The notes under the pieces are model-generated. The model saw only the letters and a program-made list of their open reading frames with translations. It did no database searches and had not been told where the DNA came from. Shown piece by piece: positions 50,613-60,448 of a stretch of 64,000 nt of DNA. This DNA comes from Streptomyces olivoverticillatus (lineage in GTDB: Bacteria > Actinomycetota > Actinomycetes > Streptomycetales > Streptomycetaceae). The translations under genes were made by a program, and so were the position numbers. Positions within the stretch are counted from its first letter, which is position 1, and every line of letters starts with the position of its first letter. The DNA lies in the NCBI RefSeq assembly GCF_014203555.1, contig NZ_JACHJH010000005.1, positions 38,126 through 102,125 on the forward strand, read 5' to 3'.

Positions 50613-51668
50613 TCAGCGCGAGGAGCCCGAGCCGCCGCTCAGCGACCACACCGCGTACGCGATCGCGTCGCTGTTGTTCTTGAGCGCCGTGTCCGAGAGG
50701 TTCGCGTACGTGTCGCAGGACCGGTGGTAGCAGGCGTCGAACGCCTTGCCCTGGGTGCCGCCCCACTTCGCCGCCTGGTCGGCGGACTTGATGTAGTCCG
50801 CCCCGCTGAACAGGCCGCCCACGGGTATGCCCGCGTCCTGGAAGGGCGCGTGGTCGGAGCGGCCGTCGCCCTCCGTGTCGACCTCGGTGGCGATGTCCTT
50901 GCCGGCGAAGTAGTTCTCGAAGAGCCCTTCGAGCGGCTGGTCGTAGCCGTAGACGAAGTAGCCCGGGTTCGGCGAGCCGATCATGTCGAAGTTCAGATAC
51001 GCGTCGATCTTCGACCGCTCGGCGGCGGGCAGCTTGTCCACGTAGTTCCGCGAGCCGACCATGCCCAGCTCCTCGGCGCCCCACCAGGCGAACCGCAGGT
51101 GCTTGTCGGGGTGGTAGCCCTCGCGGGCCACGGCGAGGGCGACTTCGAGGATGCCGGCCGAGCCGGAGCCGTCGTCGTTGATGCCGGGGCCGGCCTGGAC
51201 CGAGTCGAGGTGGGCGCCGGTGAAGACGACGTGGTTGGCGTCGCCGCCGGGCCAGTCGGCGACGAGGTTGTAGCCCGTCGTGCCGCCGGAGGAGGTGAAG
51301 GGCTGGACGGTGGTGGTGTATCCGGCGGCGTCCAGCTTGGCCTTGACGTAGTCGAGGGACGCCTTGTAGCCCGGGCGGCCGTGGGCGCGGTTGCCGCCGT
51401 TGGCGCGCGCTATGGACTGCAGTTGACCGAGGTGTGCCTTGACGCCCGCGACGGGTATGTCCGGGGCGCCCGCCGTGTGCCGGGCGGCGACGGGGGCGGC
51501 GTGGGCGCTCGCGGTGGTGGGGACCGCGGTGGCCGGGGCCGGGGACATGCCGAGCAGGGCGGCGGTCAGGGCCGCACCGGCGGCCAGCGGAAGGGCTCTG
51601 CGCGTGCTGTGGGTTCTGAGGGGCCTGTGGGGGCTGCGGGTCAGGGTTGGTCCGTGGAGTTCAGACAT
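50613..51668 (-). CDS. Secreted M28 family metallo-aminopeptidase
   Basis: 351 residues with a twin-basic, hydrophobic signal sequence (LPLAAGAALTAALLGMSPAPATA) and a propeptide, then the zinc aminopeptidase fold of the Streptomyces griseus enzyme. Metal ligands are visible in VVFTGAHLDSVQAG, GINDDGSGSAG, WWGAEELGMVGS and the late YHRSCDTYANL. Two zinc ions release N-terminal residues from peptides. Start is the ATG of MSELHGPTLT, with GGAG 6 bases upstream; an ATG 10 codons earlier is also in frame. The start lies inside a hairpin described separately. Confidence 0.92.
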   Translation of the reverse strand: MSELHGPTLTRSPHRPLRTHSTRRALPLAAGAALTAALLGMSPAPATAVPTTASAHAAPVAARHTAGAPDIPVAGVKAHLGQLQSIARANGGNRAHGRPGYKASLDYVKAKLDAAGYTTTVQPFTSSGGTTGYNLVADWPGGDANHVVFTGAHLDSVQAGPGINDDGSGSAGILEVALAVAREGYHPDKHLRFAWWGAEELGMVGSRNYVDKLPAAERSKIDAYLNFDMIGSPNPGYFVYGYDQPLEGLFENYFAGKDIATEVDTEGDGRSDHAPFQDAGIPVGGLFSGADYIKSADQAAKWGGTQGKAFDACYHRSCDTYANLSDTALKNNSDAIAYAVWSLSGGSGSSR

Positions 51669-51715
51669 GGGGGGCTCCAACTCATTTGACGTGAACATGA
51701 TGTTGGAGGCCCCCC
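51668..51715 (-). promoter_or_regulatory. Hairpin masking the aminopeptidase ribosome site
   Basis: On the minus strand ATGGGGGGCCTCCAAC (51715 downward) pairs with GTTGGAGCCCCCCAT (ending at the start codon), about 15 bp with one bulge. The 3' arm contains the GGAG and the ATG, so folding would hide both. It may also act as the RarD gene terminator. Confidence 0.6.
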
Positions 51716-51724
51716 ATGGGCCCG

Positions 51725-52699
51725 TCAAGAGAGGGTTTCGGACACCGGACGCTCGTTTCCGGATACCGGGCGCACGCGGTCCTGGACGGCGAGCAGCTCC
51801 GCCCGCGCCCTGCGGGCCGTCCGCAGCGCATCCCACGTCAGCAGCGCCAGCGCCAGCCACACCAGCGCGAAGCCCGCCCAGCGCTCGGGCGGCATGGTCT
51901 CGTGGAAGACGGTGATCCCGAGGGCGAACTGGAAGACGGGGGCGAGGTACTGCACCATCCCGATCACCGACAGCGGCAGCCGGACGGCCGCGATGCCGAA
52001 GCAGATCAGCGGCAGCGCGGTGATCACGCCGGTGCCCGCCAGCAGCAGGGCGTGCCCGGTGCCCGAGGCGGTGAAGGTGGACCGGCCCTGTGCGCCCAGG
52101 AAGAGGAGGAAGCCCAGCGCCGGGAGGAACTGCACGGCCGTCTCGGCGGCCATCGACTCCAGACCGCCCAGCCCCACCTTCTTCTTGACCAGGCCGTAGG
52201 TGCTGAACGTGGCCGCCAGCACCAGTGAGATCCACGGCGGCTTGCCGTAGGCGACGGCCATCACCACGACCGCCGCGGCGCCGACCCCGACCGCCGTCCA
52301 CTGCAGCGGCCGCAGCCGCTCACGCAGCACGAGGACGCCGAAGGCGATGCTGACCAGGGGGTTGATGAAGTAGCCCATGGACGTGTCGACGACGTGCCCG
52401 GTGTTGACGCCCCAGATGTAGACGCCCCAGTTCACGGAGATGAAGAGGGCGCCCAGCGCGATCATCCCGATCCGCTTGGGCTGCCGCAGCAGCGGGCGGA
52501 TCCAGTCCAGCCGACGGGTGGCCAGCAGCGCGAGGGCCACCGTGACCAGCGACCACACCATCCGGTGGGCGAGGATCTCGGCGGCGCTGGTCGGCTCCAG
52601 CAGCGGCCAGTAGAGCGGGAAGAGGCCCCAGATCGAGTACGCGGCGACGCTGCACAGCAGTCCGGTGCGAGTCTCGTCCCGAGATATGTGCGGCTTCAC
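51725..52699 (-). CDS. rarD: RarD-type EamA family transporter
   Basis: 324 residues with ten membrane spans in two EamA repeats. It matches RarD by the starting block TGLLCSVAAYSIWGLFPLYW, EILAHRMVWSLV and NWGVYIWGVNTGHVVDTSMGYF, followed by GVLVLRERLRPLQW. Substrate unknown; RarD proteins are linked to chloramphenicol sensitivity in some bacteria. GTG start (VKPHISRDET) has GGGAGG close upstream, better than the ATG 10 codons before. Confidence 0.9.
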   Translation of the reverse strand: MKPHISRDETRTGLLCSVAAYSIWGLFPLYWPLLEPTSAAEILAHRMVWSLVTVALALLATRRLDWIRPLLRQPKRIGMIALGALFISVNWGVYIWGVNTGHVVDTSMGYFINPLVSIAFGVLVLRERLRPLQWTAVGVGAAAVVVMAVAYGKPPWISLVLAATFSTYGLVKKKVGLGGLESMAAETAVQFLPALGFLLFLGAQGRSTFTASGTGHALLLAGTGVITALPLICFGIAAVRLPLSVIGMVQYLAPVFQFALGITVFHETMPPERWAGFALVWLALALLTWDALRTARRARAELLAVQDRVRPVSGNERPVSETLS

Positions 52700-52784
52700 G
52701 GATACCTCCCAGGGATGCGGCAGCGGCAACCTTGCGAAGGTAGCGGCACCGCACCCCGCCTGTCATTCGCGTCTCGTGTGACGG

Positions 52785-54785
52785 TCATGACGGCGTCCGG
52801 GAACGGGCCGCCCTGGCCTGCGCCTGCAGTTGCTCGATCGCCTTGGTGACGTCGAACGGCAGGATGGTCACCGCCACGTTCGGCAGGTGCTCCAGCGTCT
52901 TCGCCATCTCCTCGCCCATGTTGCGGTGCAGCAGCCGGCCCAGCGGCGTCGAGTAGGTGCGGCGCGGGATGAGCAGCGTCAGGGCCGTCGCGCCGTCCGC
53001 CGTGATGCGGGCCGCGATCGTCGCCACGGTGTGCCGCAGCCGCCGGTCCGGGCAGTCGATGAGGTCGAGCGGCACATCGCCCGTGCCGGTCGACTCCTCC
53101 CACAGCCGGGCCAGCCGCTTCGCCCGGGCCTCGTCGATGACGAAGTGCAGCGCCCGCACCTCGTCGGCGCGCAGCTCGTGCGCGTAGCTGAGTGCCTTGA
53201 CGGTGGCCAGGTCGAAGGCGTCGACGAGCACGTAGACCAGGTGTCTGCGCCAGTGCGGCCGTTCCCCGGGGGAGGGGACGTGCTCCAGCGCCTCCGCCTC
53301 CTGCCGGTACTGCCGGTTGATGCGGATCAGCGCCCACACCCCCAGGGGGAAGACCATGACGACCAGCCAGGCGCCCTCCGTGAACTTGGTGACCGCGAAG
53401 ATCAGCACGACCAGCGCGGAGGCCACCGCCGCGACCAGGTTGACCCCGGCCTTCCAATGCCGGTGCCGTTCCCCGGGCTGGCGCAGGTAGTGCGCGGTCA
53501 TCCCGGCGGCCGCCATGGTGAAGCCGGTGAAGACGCCGATGGCGTAGAGCGCGACGAGCCTGTCGACGCTGCCGCGCGTCACCAGCAGCAGCGCCAGCGA
53601 GACGACGGTGAGGCTGATGATTCCGTTGGAGAAGGCGAGGCGGTGGCCCCGGCGCGTCAGCTGCCGGGGCAGGAAGCGGTCCTCGGCCACGAAGCTGGCC
53701 AGGAAGGGGAAGCCGGTGAAGGGCGTGTTGGCGCCCGTGTAGAGGATGAGCGCCGTCGCCAGCTGGACGTAGACGAGCCCGGCCGTGCCCAGCCAGCCGT
53801 TGCCGAAGACCAGGTGGGCCTCCTGCGCGATGACGGTGGGGTTGCCGTCCACGTAGGGGATCGCGTGGGTGAAGTGGGCGAGCGCGGAGACGCCGAGGAC
53901 CATGGTGCCCAGCACGCAGCTCATCACGGTCAGCGTGCGGCGGGCGTTGGTGCCCTGCGGGCGGCGGAAGGCGGAGACGCTGTTGGAGATCGCCTCCAGC
54001 CCGGTGAGCGAGGAGCCGCCGTTGGCGAAGGCCCGTAGCACCATGAAGAGCGAGGCCCCGTAGAGCCAGCCCTGCCCCGGGGTGCCGAGGTCGAGGGCGC
54101 CCTGCGCGTGCACGTTCGCGTGCGGCAGGCCGCCGCCCAGTGCCCGGACCAGGCCCACCGCCAGCATCAGCGCGACGGCCAGCATGAAGAGGTACGCGGG
54201 GGCCGCGAAGGCACGGCCCGCCTCACGGACGCCGCGCAGATTCCCGTACATCAGCAGCACCACCACGCCCATGGTGATGGGCAGCTTGAGGTGGTCGATG
54301 CCGGTGTACTCCTCGCCGACGAGGTGCGCGAGGGAGATCAGCGCGTCGGTGCCCGCGGCGGTCTGCACGGCGACGGTGACGATGTAGTCGACGAGCAGGG
54401 CGACGGCCGCGATCTGGGCGATCCGCGGCCCGAAGTTCTCGCGCGCCACGACGTAGGAGCCGCCCGCCCTGGTGTAGACGGAGACCACGTCCCGGTAGGA
54501 GAACGTGAGCAGCACCAGGACGAGCAGGATCGCGCCCGTCACCGGCATCAGCAGGGTGAACGCGGCGACGCCGACCACCGGCACGAGGATGCGCAGCATC
54601 TCCTCGGAGCCGTAGGCGGTGGAGGAGATGCAGTCGGAGGCGAGGACCCCGAGCGCCATGGGGTTGGAGAGGGTCTGGTGGGCGAGCTGCTCGGTGACGA
54701 GCGGCGGGCCGAGGATGCGCCGCTTGAGGCGGTAGGCGAGCCGGTCGCGGACGAGGGGGGCGGCTTCGGAGTCGGCCATGTCCAT
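52785..54785 (-). CDS. APC family permease with USP-like C-terminal domain (KimA-like)
   Basis: 666 residues. About twelve spans of the APC superfamily (SDCISSTAYGSEEMLRILVP starts the first unwound helix; FSYRDVVSVYTRAGGSYVVA the second) are followed by a soluble universal-stress-protein-like domain from about residue 515 (HLVYVLVDAFDLATVKALSYA). This plan matches KimA-type high-affinity potassium importers. The ion is inferred; the c-di-AMP riboswitch that controls Bacillus kimA is not visible in the 88-base leader. ATG at residue 1 or 3. Confidence 0.87.
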   Translation of the reverse strand: MDMADSEAAPLVRDRLAYRLKRRILGPPLVTEQLAHQTLSNPMALGVLASDCISSTAYGSEEMLRILVPVVGVAAFTLLMPVTGAILLVLVLLTFSYRDVVSVYTRAGGSYVVARENFGPRIAQIAAVALLVDYIVTVAVQTAAGTDALISLAHLVGEEYTGIDHLKLPITMGVVVLLMYGNLRGVREAGRAFAAPAYLFMLAVALMLAVGLVRALGGGLPHANVHAQGALDLGTPGQGWLYGASLFMVLRAFANGGSSLTGLEAISNSVSAFRRPQGTNARRTLTVMSCVLGTMVLGVSALAHFTHAIPYVDGNPTVIAQEAHLVFGNGWLGTAGLVYVQLATALILYTGANTPFTGFPFLASFVAEDRFLPRQLTRRGHRLAFSNGIISLTVVSLALLLVTRGSVDRLVALYAIGVFTGFTMAAAGMTAHYLRQPGERHRHWKAGVNLVAAVASALVVLIFAVTKFTEGAWLVVMVFPLGVWALIRINRQYRQEAEALEHVPSPGERPHWRRHLVYVLVDAFDLATVKALSYAHELRADEVRALHFVIDEARAKRLARLWEESTGTGDVPLDLIDCPDRRLRHTVATIAARITADGATALTLLIPRRTYSTPLGRLLHRNMGEEMAKTLEHLPNVAVTILPFDVTKAIEQLQAQARAARSRTPS

Positions 54786-54817
54786 ATGAGAGCCGCTGCC
54801 CGGCCCGGCGGCCGCCA

Positions 54818-54859
54818 GAACCTCCGGCCGGACACCCGATCGTGCCCGGCCGGAGGTTC
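54818..54859 (-). terminator. korAB terminator
   Basis: GAACCTCCGGCCGG pairs perfectly with CCGGCCGGAGGTTC (14 bp) around a 14-base loop, 15 bases past the korB stop and just before the permease gene. Confidence 0.75.
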
Positions 54860-54873
54860 GTACGCTGGTCGGA

Positions 54874-55945
<1,072 letters not shown>

Positions 55946-55953
<8 letters not shown>

Positions 55954-57907
55954 GGATGGCCTCCTTGAACACGTCCGCGAGCTGCTCGGCCTTGAACGGC
56001 ATTCCGCTGACCTGGGTGTGGGAGCGGATGTCGACGAGGTACTTCGCCCGCAGCAGGGTGGCGAGCTGGCCGAGGTTCATCTCCGGTACGACCACCGTGT
56101 CGTAGCGCTGCAGTACGTCCCCGAGGTCGGCGGGGAAGGGGTTGAGGTGGCGCAGGTGCGCCTGGGCGATGCGGCCGCCCCCCGCCCGGACCCGGCGCAC
56201 GGCCGCGGTGATCGGTCCGTAGGTGGAGCCCCAGCCGAGCACGAGGGTGCGGGCGGCGCCGTCGGGGTCGTCCACGTCGAGGCGGGGCACGTCGATGCCG
56301 TCGATCTTGGCCTGGCGGGTGCGGACCATGAAGTCGTGGTTGGCCGGGTCGTAGGAGATGTTGCCCGTGCCGTCCTGCTTCTCGATGCCGCCGATGCGGT
56401 GCTCCAGGCCCGGGGTGCCGGGCACGGCCCAGGGGCGGGCGAGGGTCTGCTCGTCGCGCTTGTAGGGCCAGAAGACCTCGGTGCCGTCGGCCAGGGTGTG
56501 GTTGGGGCCGGTGGCGAACTGCACCCGCAGGTCGGGCAGTTCGTCGACCTCGGGGATCCGCCAGGGCTCGGACCCGTTGGCCAGGTAGCCGTCGCTCAGC
56601 AGGAACACCGGCGTCCGGTAGGTCAGGGCGATCCGGGCCGCGTCCAGGGCGGCGTCGAAGCAGTCGGCGGGCGTCTTCGGGGCCACGATCGGCACCGGGG
56701 CCTCGCCGTTGCGCCCGTACATCGCCTGGAGCAGGTCGGCCTGCTCGGTCTTGGTGGGCAGGCCCGTGGAGGGGCCGCCGCGCTGGATGTCGACGATCAG
56801 CAGCGGCAGTTCGAGCGAGACGGCGAGCCCGATCGTCTCCGACTTCAGGGCCACGCCGGGGCCGGAGGTGGTGGTCACCGCGAGCGCGCCACCGAAGGCC
56901 GCGCCCAGCGCCGCGCCGATGCCCGCGATCTCGTCCTCGGCCTGGAAGGTGCGTACACCGAAGTTCTTGTGCCGCGACAGCTCGTGCAGGATGTCGGAGG
57001 CCGGGGTGATCGGGTACGAGCCCAGGTAGAGCGGCAGGTCCGCCTGGCGGGAGGCGGCGACCAGGCCGTAGGACAGCGCCAGGTTGCCGGAGATGTTGCG
57101 GTAGGTGCCGGGCGGGAAGGCGGCGGTGGCGGGGGCCACCTCGTAGGAGACGGCGAAGTCCTCGGTGGTCTCGCCGAAGTTCCAGCCGGCCCGGAAGGCG
57201 GCCACGTTGGCCTCGGCGATGTGCGGCTTCTTCGCGAACTTCTTCCGCAGGAACGCCTCGGTGCTCTCGGTCGGCCGGTGGTACATCCACGACAGCAGGC
57301 CCAGCGCGAACATGTTCTTGCTGCGCTCGGCCTCCTTGCGGGACAGGCCGTGGTCCTTGAGCGCCTCGATGGTCAGCGTGGTCAGCGGAACGGCGTGCAC
57401 GCGGTAGGCGTCCAGCGAGCCGTCCTCCAGCGGGCTGGCGGCGTAACCCACCTTGGCCATCGCGCGCTTGGCGAACTCGTCGGTGTTGACGATGATCTCG
57501 CCGCCGCGCGGCACGTCGGCCAGGTTGGCCTTGAGCGCCGCCGGGTTCATCGCGACCAGCACGTCCGGGGCGTCGCCGGGCGTGAGGATGTCGTGGTCCG
57601 CGAAGTGCAGCTGGAAGCTGGAGACGCCCGGCAGCGTCCCGGCGGGCGCCCGGATCTCGGCCGGGAAGTTCGGCAGCGTCGACAGGTCGTTGCCGAAGGA
57701 GGCCGTCTCCGAGGTGAAACGGTCGCCCGTGAGCTGCATGCCGTCACCGGAGTCGCCCGCGAACCGGATGATCACCCGGTCGAGGCGGCGCACCTCCTTG
57801 GCGGCGGCGGGGCGCGCTGTGGTCTCTTCCCCTCCCGCCGGCGGGGAGTCCCCGTGCGGCTCGGCGGAATCGGCCTGTTCGGCCGGGCTGCTGACCTGGC
57901 TGGTCAC
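55946..57907 (-). CDS. korA: 2-oxoacid:acceptor oxidoreductase, alpha subunit (gamma-alpha fusion)
   Basis: 653 residues: an N-terminal gamma domain (RVIIRFAGDSGDGMQLTG, residues about 43-240) fused to the alpha pyrimidine-binding domain (GSYPITPASDILHELSRH, and ISYDPANHDFMVRTRQAKID late in the sequence). The first ~38 residues are acidic and probably disordered. GTG start with GGGAGG upstream; 50 codons of extra upstream frame lack support. Upstream of and cotranscribed with korB. It could link the TCA cycle to ferredoxin-dependent reactions. Confidence 0.93.
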
Positions 57908-58147
57908 TGCTTCGGACCTCCCTCGTGGCGGCGCCGCGCACTCGGTGGTGCGTAACCGGCGTTCCCATGGCCATCGTACGTGGGTAAGGGTGGCCTTCCA
58001 GGGAGGGATCACGGGACAAACCGCAGAGGGTAGTACGCTTTCGCCCCTATTTGTCATGGTTTTGCGGCGTCCCGAGGGGTCCTTTCCAAGGCCTTCGGCT
58101 CTGGGGGATCCCCTCGTTCTTTTGATCTACGCCCGGCCCGCGGACCG

Positions 58148-58807
58148 TTACGAGCGCAGGTAGGTGAGCACCGCCAGGACCCGCCGGTGGTCCCCGTCGC
58201 TGGGCGAAAGCCCCAGCTTGAGGAAGATGTTGCTGACGTGCTTCTCCACCGCCCCGTCGCTCACCACCAGCTGCTTGGCGATCGCGGAGTTCGTCCGTCC
58301 CTCGGCCATCAGACCGAGGACCTCGCGCTCGCGCGGCGTCAGTCCGGCCAGCACGTCCTGCTTGCGGCTGCGGCCCAGCAGCTGGGCGACGACCTCCGGG
58401 TCCAGCGCGGTGCCGCCGCGCGCGACGCGCACCACCGCGTCCACGAACTCGCGCACCTCCGCCACCCGGTCCTTGAGCAGATAGCCCACGCCCCGGCTGC
58501 TGCCCGCCAGCAGCTCCGTGGCGTACTGCTCCTCGACGTACTGCGAGAGCACCAGCACACCCAGCTCGGGGTGGTCCCGGCGCAGCCGCACCGCGGCCCG
58601 TACGCCCTCGTCGGTGTGGGTCGGCGGCATCCGCACGTCCGCGACCACCACGTCCGGCAGCGCTCCCTCGCCGCTCAGGTCGGTGATGGTCTTGACGAGC
58701 GCCTCAGCGTCGCCCACACCCGCCACGACCTCGTGCCCCCGGTCGGTCAGCAGCCGGGTCAGGCCCTCCCGAAGCAGCACCGAGTCCTCGGCGATGACCA
58801 CCCGCAC
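58148..58807 (-). CDS. NarL/LuxR-type response regulator
   Basis: 219 residues. Receiver domain: acidic pair in VIAEDSVLL, phospho-acceptor D57 (VVVADVRMPP) and Lys112 (YLLKDR). The C-terminal LuxR helix-turn-helix has LTPREREVLGLMAEGRTN and AIAKQLVVSDGAVEKHVSNIF. GTG 58807 (VRVVIAEDS) has GGAGG 5 bases upstream; GTG 58819 is possible. It is the only regulator beside two histidine kinases, so it is probably the shared partner. A dozen residues near the end (GLSPSDGDHRRVLAVLTYLRS) are typical of these pairs. Confidence 0.92.
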   Translation of the reverse strand: MRVVIAEDSVLLREGLTRLLTDRGHEVVAGVGDAEALVKTITDLSGEGALPDVVVADVRMPPTHTDEGVRAAVRLRRDHPELGVLVLSQYVEEQYATELLAGSSRGVGYLLKDRVAEVREFVDAVVRVARGGTALDPEVVAQLLGRSRKQDVLAGLTPREREVLGLMAEGRTNSAIAKQLVVSDGAVEKHVSNIFLKLGLSPSDGDHRRVLAVLTYLRS

Positions 58808-58936
58808 CCTGTCCTCCACGATTTCCTGCCCCCGATGTCCCCGCGCGGCCCCGCGCCGGCGCTGCTGTATGAAGACCAACTCTCCCAGCATCGCAGCAAT
58901 CGTCCGCTCCCGGCGGCGGGCAGGGCCTGCGCGCGG

Positions 58937-60286
58937 TCACTCCATGGGGCCGCGCCACGGCAGTTCGGCCGTCACGGCGGTCGGACCGCCGGCGGGGGAG
59001 TCGGCGACCAGCAGCCCGTCGACCGAGCCGAGGCGCTCGGCCAGCCCCGCCAGCCCGCTGCCCGCCGCGGTGGAGGCACCGCCCTGCCCGTCGTCCCAGA
59101 CCTGGAGCATCAGCCGGTCCGCCGAACGCCACACGTCCACCCGGGCGGTGCGGGCTCCGCTGTGCTTGCTGATGTTCTGGAGCAGTTCGGAGACGGTGAA
59201 GTAGGCGATGCCCTCGATCGCCGGTGCCGGACGCTCGGCCAGGTCCACCTCGGTGGAGACCGGCACCGTGCAGCGTGCGGCCAGCGCCGACAGCGCCGCG
59301 TCCAGACCGCGGTCGGTGAGGATGGCCGGGTGGATGCCGCGGGCGAGGTCGCGCAGCTCCTGGAGGGCGAGCTTCACTTCGCCGTGCGCCTCGTCGACCA
59401 TCTTCGCCGCGGCCTCCGGATCCTCCAGCAGCTTCTCCTTCGCCAGCCCCAGATCCATGGCGAGGGCGACCAGCCGGGCCTGGGCGCCGTCGTGCAGGTC
59501 CCGCTCGATGCGGCGCAGGTCGGCGGCGGCGGTGTCCACCACCACCCCGCGGTCCTCTTCCAGCTCCCACACCCGTGCCGCCAGCCGCGAGGGCCCCAGC
59601 AGCCCTGACACCAGCAGCCGGTCCACCTGCGCCATGCCGCGCAGCACCCACGGCGTGACCAGCACCAGCACCAGACCCACCGCGCAGGTCAGGACCGTCT
59701 TCACGGGACCGTCCAGGTAGACGGCGTAGCCGTCGGCGTCGCCGTACAACTGCAGCCCCGACCCGCCGACGAACTCGGGGAACACCCACTCGTACGCCGG
59801 ATACAGGAACAGCGACCAGCCCACCGACCACAGCACCACCGACACCACGAACGCGAACAGCGCCCACGGGAAGTACACCAGCGCGTACAGCAGATGGCGC
59901 CAGGACGTCCCGCTCTTGAGCAGCGCCCCCACCCAGGCCATCGCCCCGCCCCGCCCGTCCTTCGACCGGGGGCGTACGGGCTCGGGGTCGGCGACATCAA
60001 GGCGCAGCAGCGCCCGCGCCCGCGCCCGCTCCAACGCGCCCAGGCCGCGCGCCCCGGCGAGCGCCGCGGCCAGGACCGGCACGCCCAGGAAGGTGATCAG
60101 CAGCCCGGCGCCGAGGCTGGTCATGGTGACCGCGAACGCGAACGCCGTCACCGCGACCGGAAGGCCGAGCAGGAAGTACAGCAACTCCCGCCAGGTGCGC
60201 GCCTCCAGCGGGGCCCGCAGCCCGGCCGGCAGCCGGTGGCGCCGGTCCGCGGTCCCGCCGCGCGTGTGTCCGTGGTCGATGGCCAT
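58937..60286 (-). CDS. Sensor histidine kinase (HisKA_3), first of tandem pair
   Basis: 449 residues with about five membrane spans in the first 215, no large external domain, then the dimerisation helix with the phospho-acceptor His265 (RIERDLHDGAQARLVALAM) and a HATPase_c domain (LLQNISKHSGA, the N box; GLAGLAERLGSVDG, the G box). NarL-type kinases of this form pass phosphate to LuxR-type regulators, here the adjacent one. I start at MAIDHGHTRGGT; the upstream Gly-rich frame is not credible. The catalytic half is almost identical in DNA to the next kinase. Confidence 0.9.
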   Translation of the reverse strand: MAIDHGHTRGGTADRRHRLPAGLRAPLEARTWRELLYFLLGLPVAVTAFAFAVTMTSLGAGLLITFLGVPVLAAALAGARGLGALERARARALLRLDVADPEPVRPRSKDGRGGAMAWVGALLKSGTSWRHLLYALVYFPWALFAFVVSVVLWSVGWSLFLYPAYEWVFPEFVGGSGLQLYGDADGYAVYLDGPVKTVLTCAVGLVLVLVTPWVLRGMAQVDRLLVSGLLGPSRLAARVWELEEDRGVVVDTAAADLRRIERDLHDGAQARLVALAMDLGLAKEKLLEDPEAAAKMVDEAHGEVKLALQELRDLARGIHPAILTDRGLDAALSALAARCTVPVSTEVDLAERPAPAIEGIAYFTVSELLQNISKHSGARTARVDVWRSADRLMLQVWDDGQGGASTAAGSGLAGLAERLGSVDGLLVADSPAGGPTAVTAELPWRGPME

Positions 60287-60390
60287 CTGTCCGTCCGATC
60301 TCCGTGATCCGCCTGGGCGCCCCGCGCCGTTCTCTCGTACACCAGGCTCCCCGGCCGCGGCGCCCTGGACCATGCGGCAGGTCGGTGTCC

Positions 60391-60416
60391 CGGGGGTGGG
60401 GTTGCCCCCACCCCCG
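60391..60416 (-). terminator. Hairpin between the two kinase genes
   Basis: CGGGGGTGGGG/CCCCACCCCCG, 11-bp perfect stem with TTGC loop, downstream of the kinase at 60.4-61.6 kb. Confidence 0.7.
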
Positions 60417-60448
60417 CGGTGGGGGAGCGCCCGTTTACGAAGGAAAGG

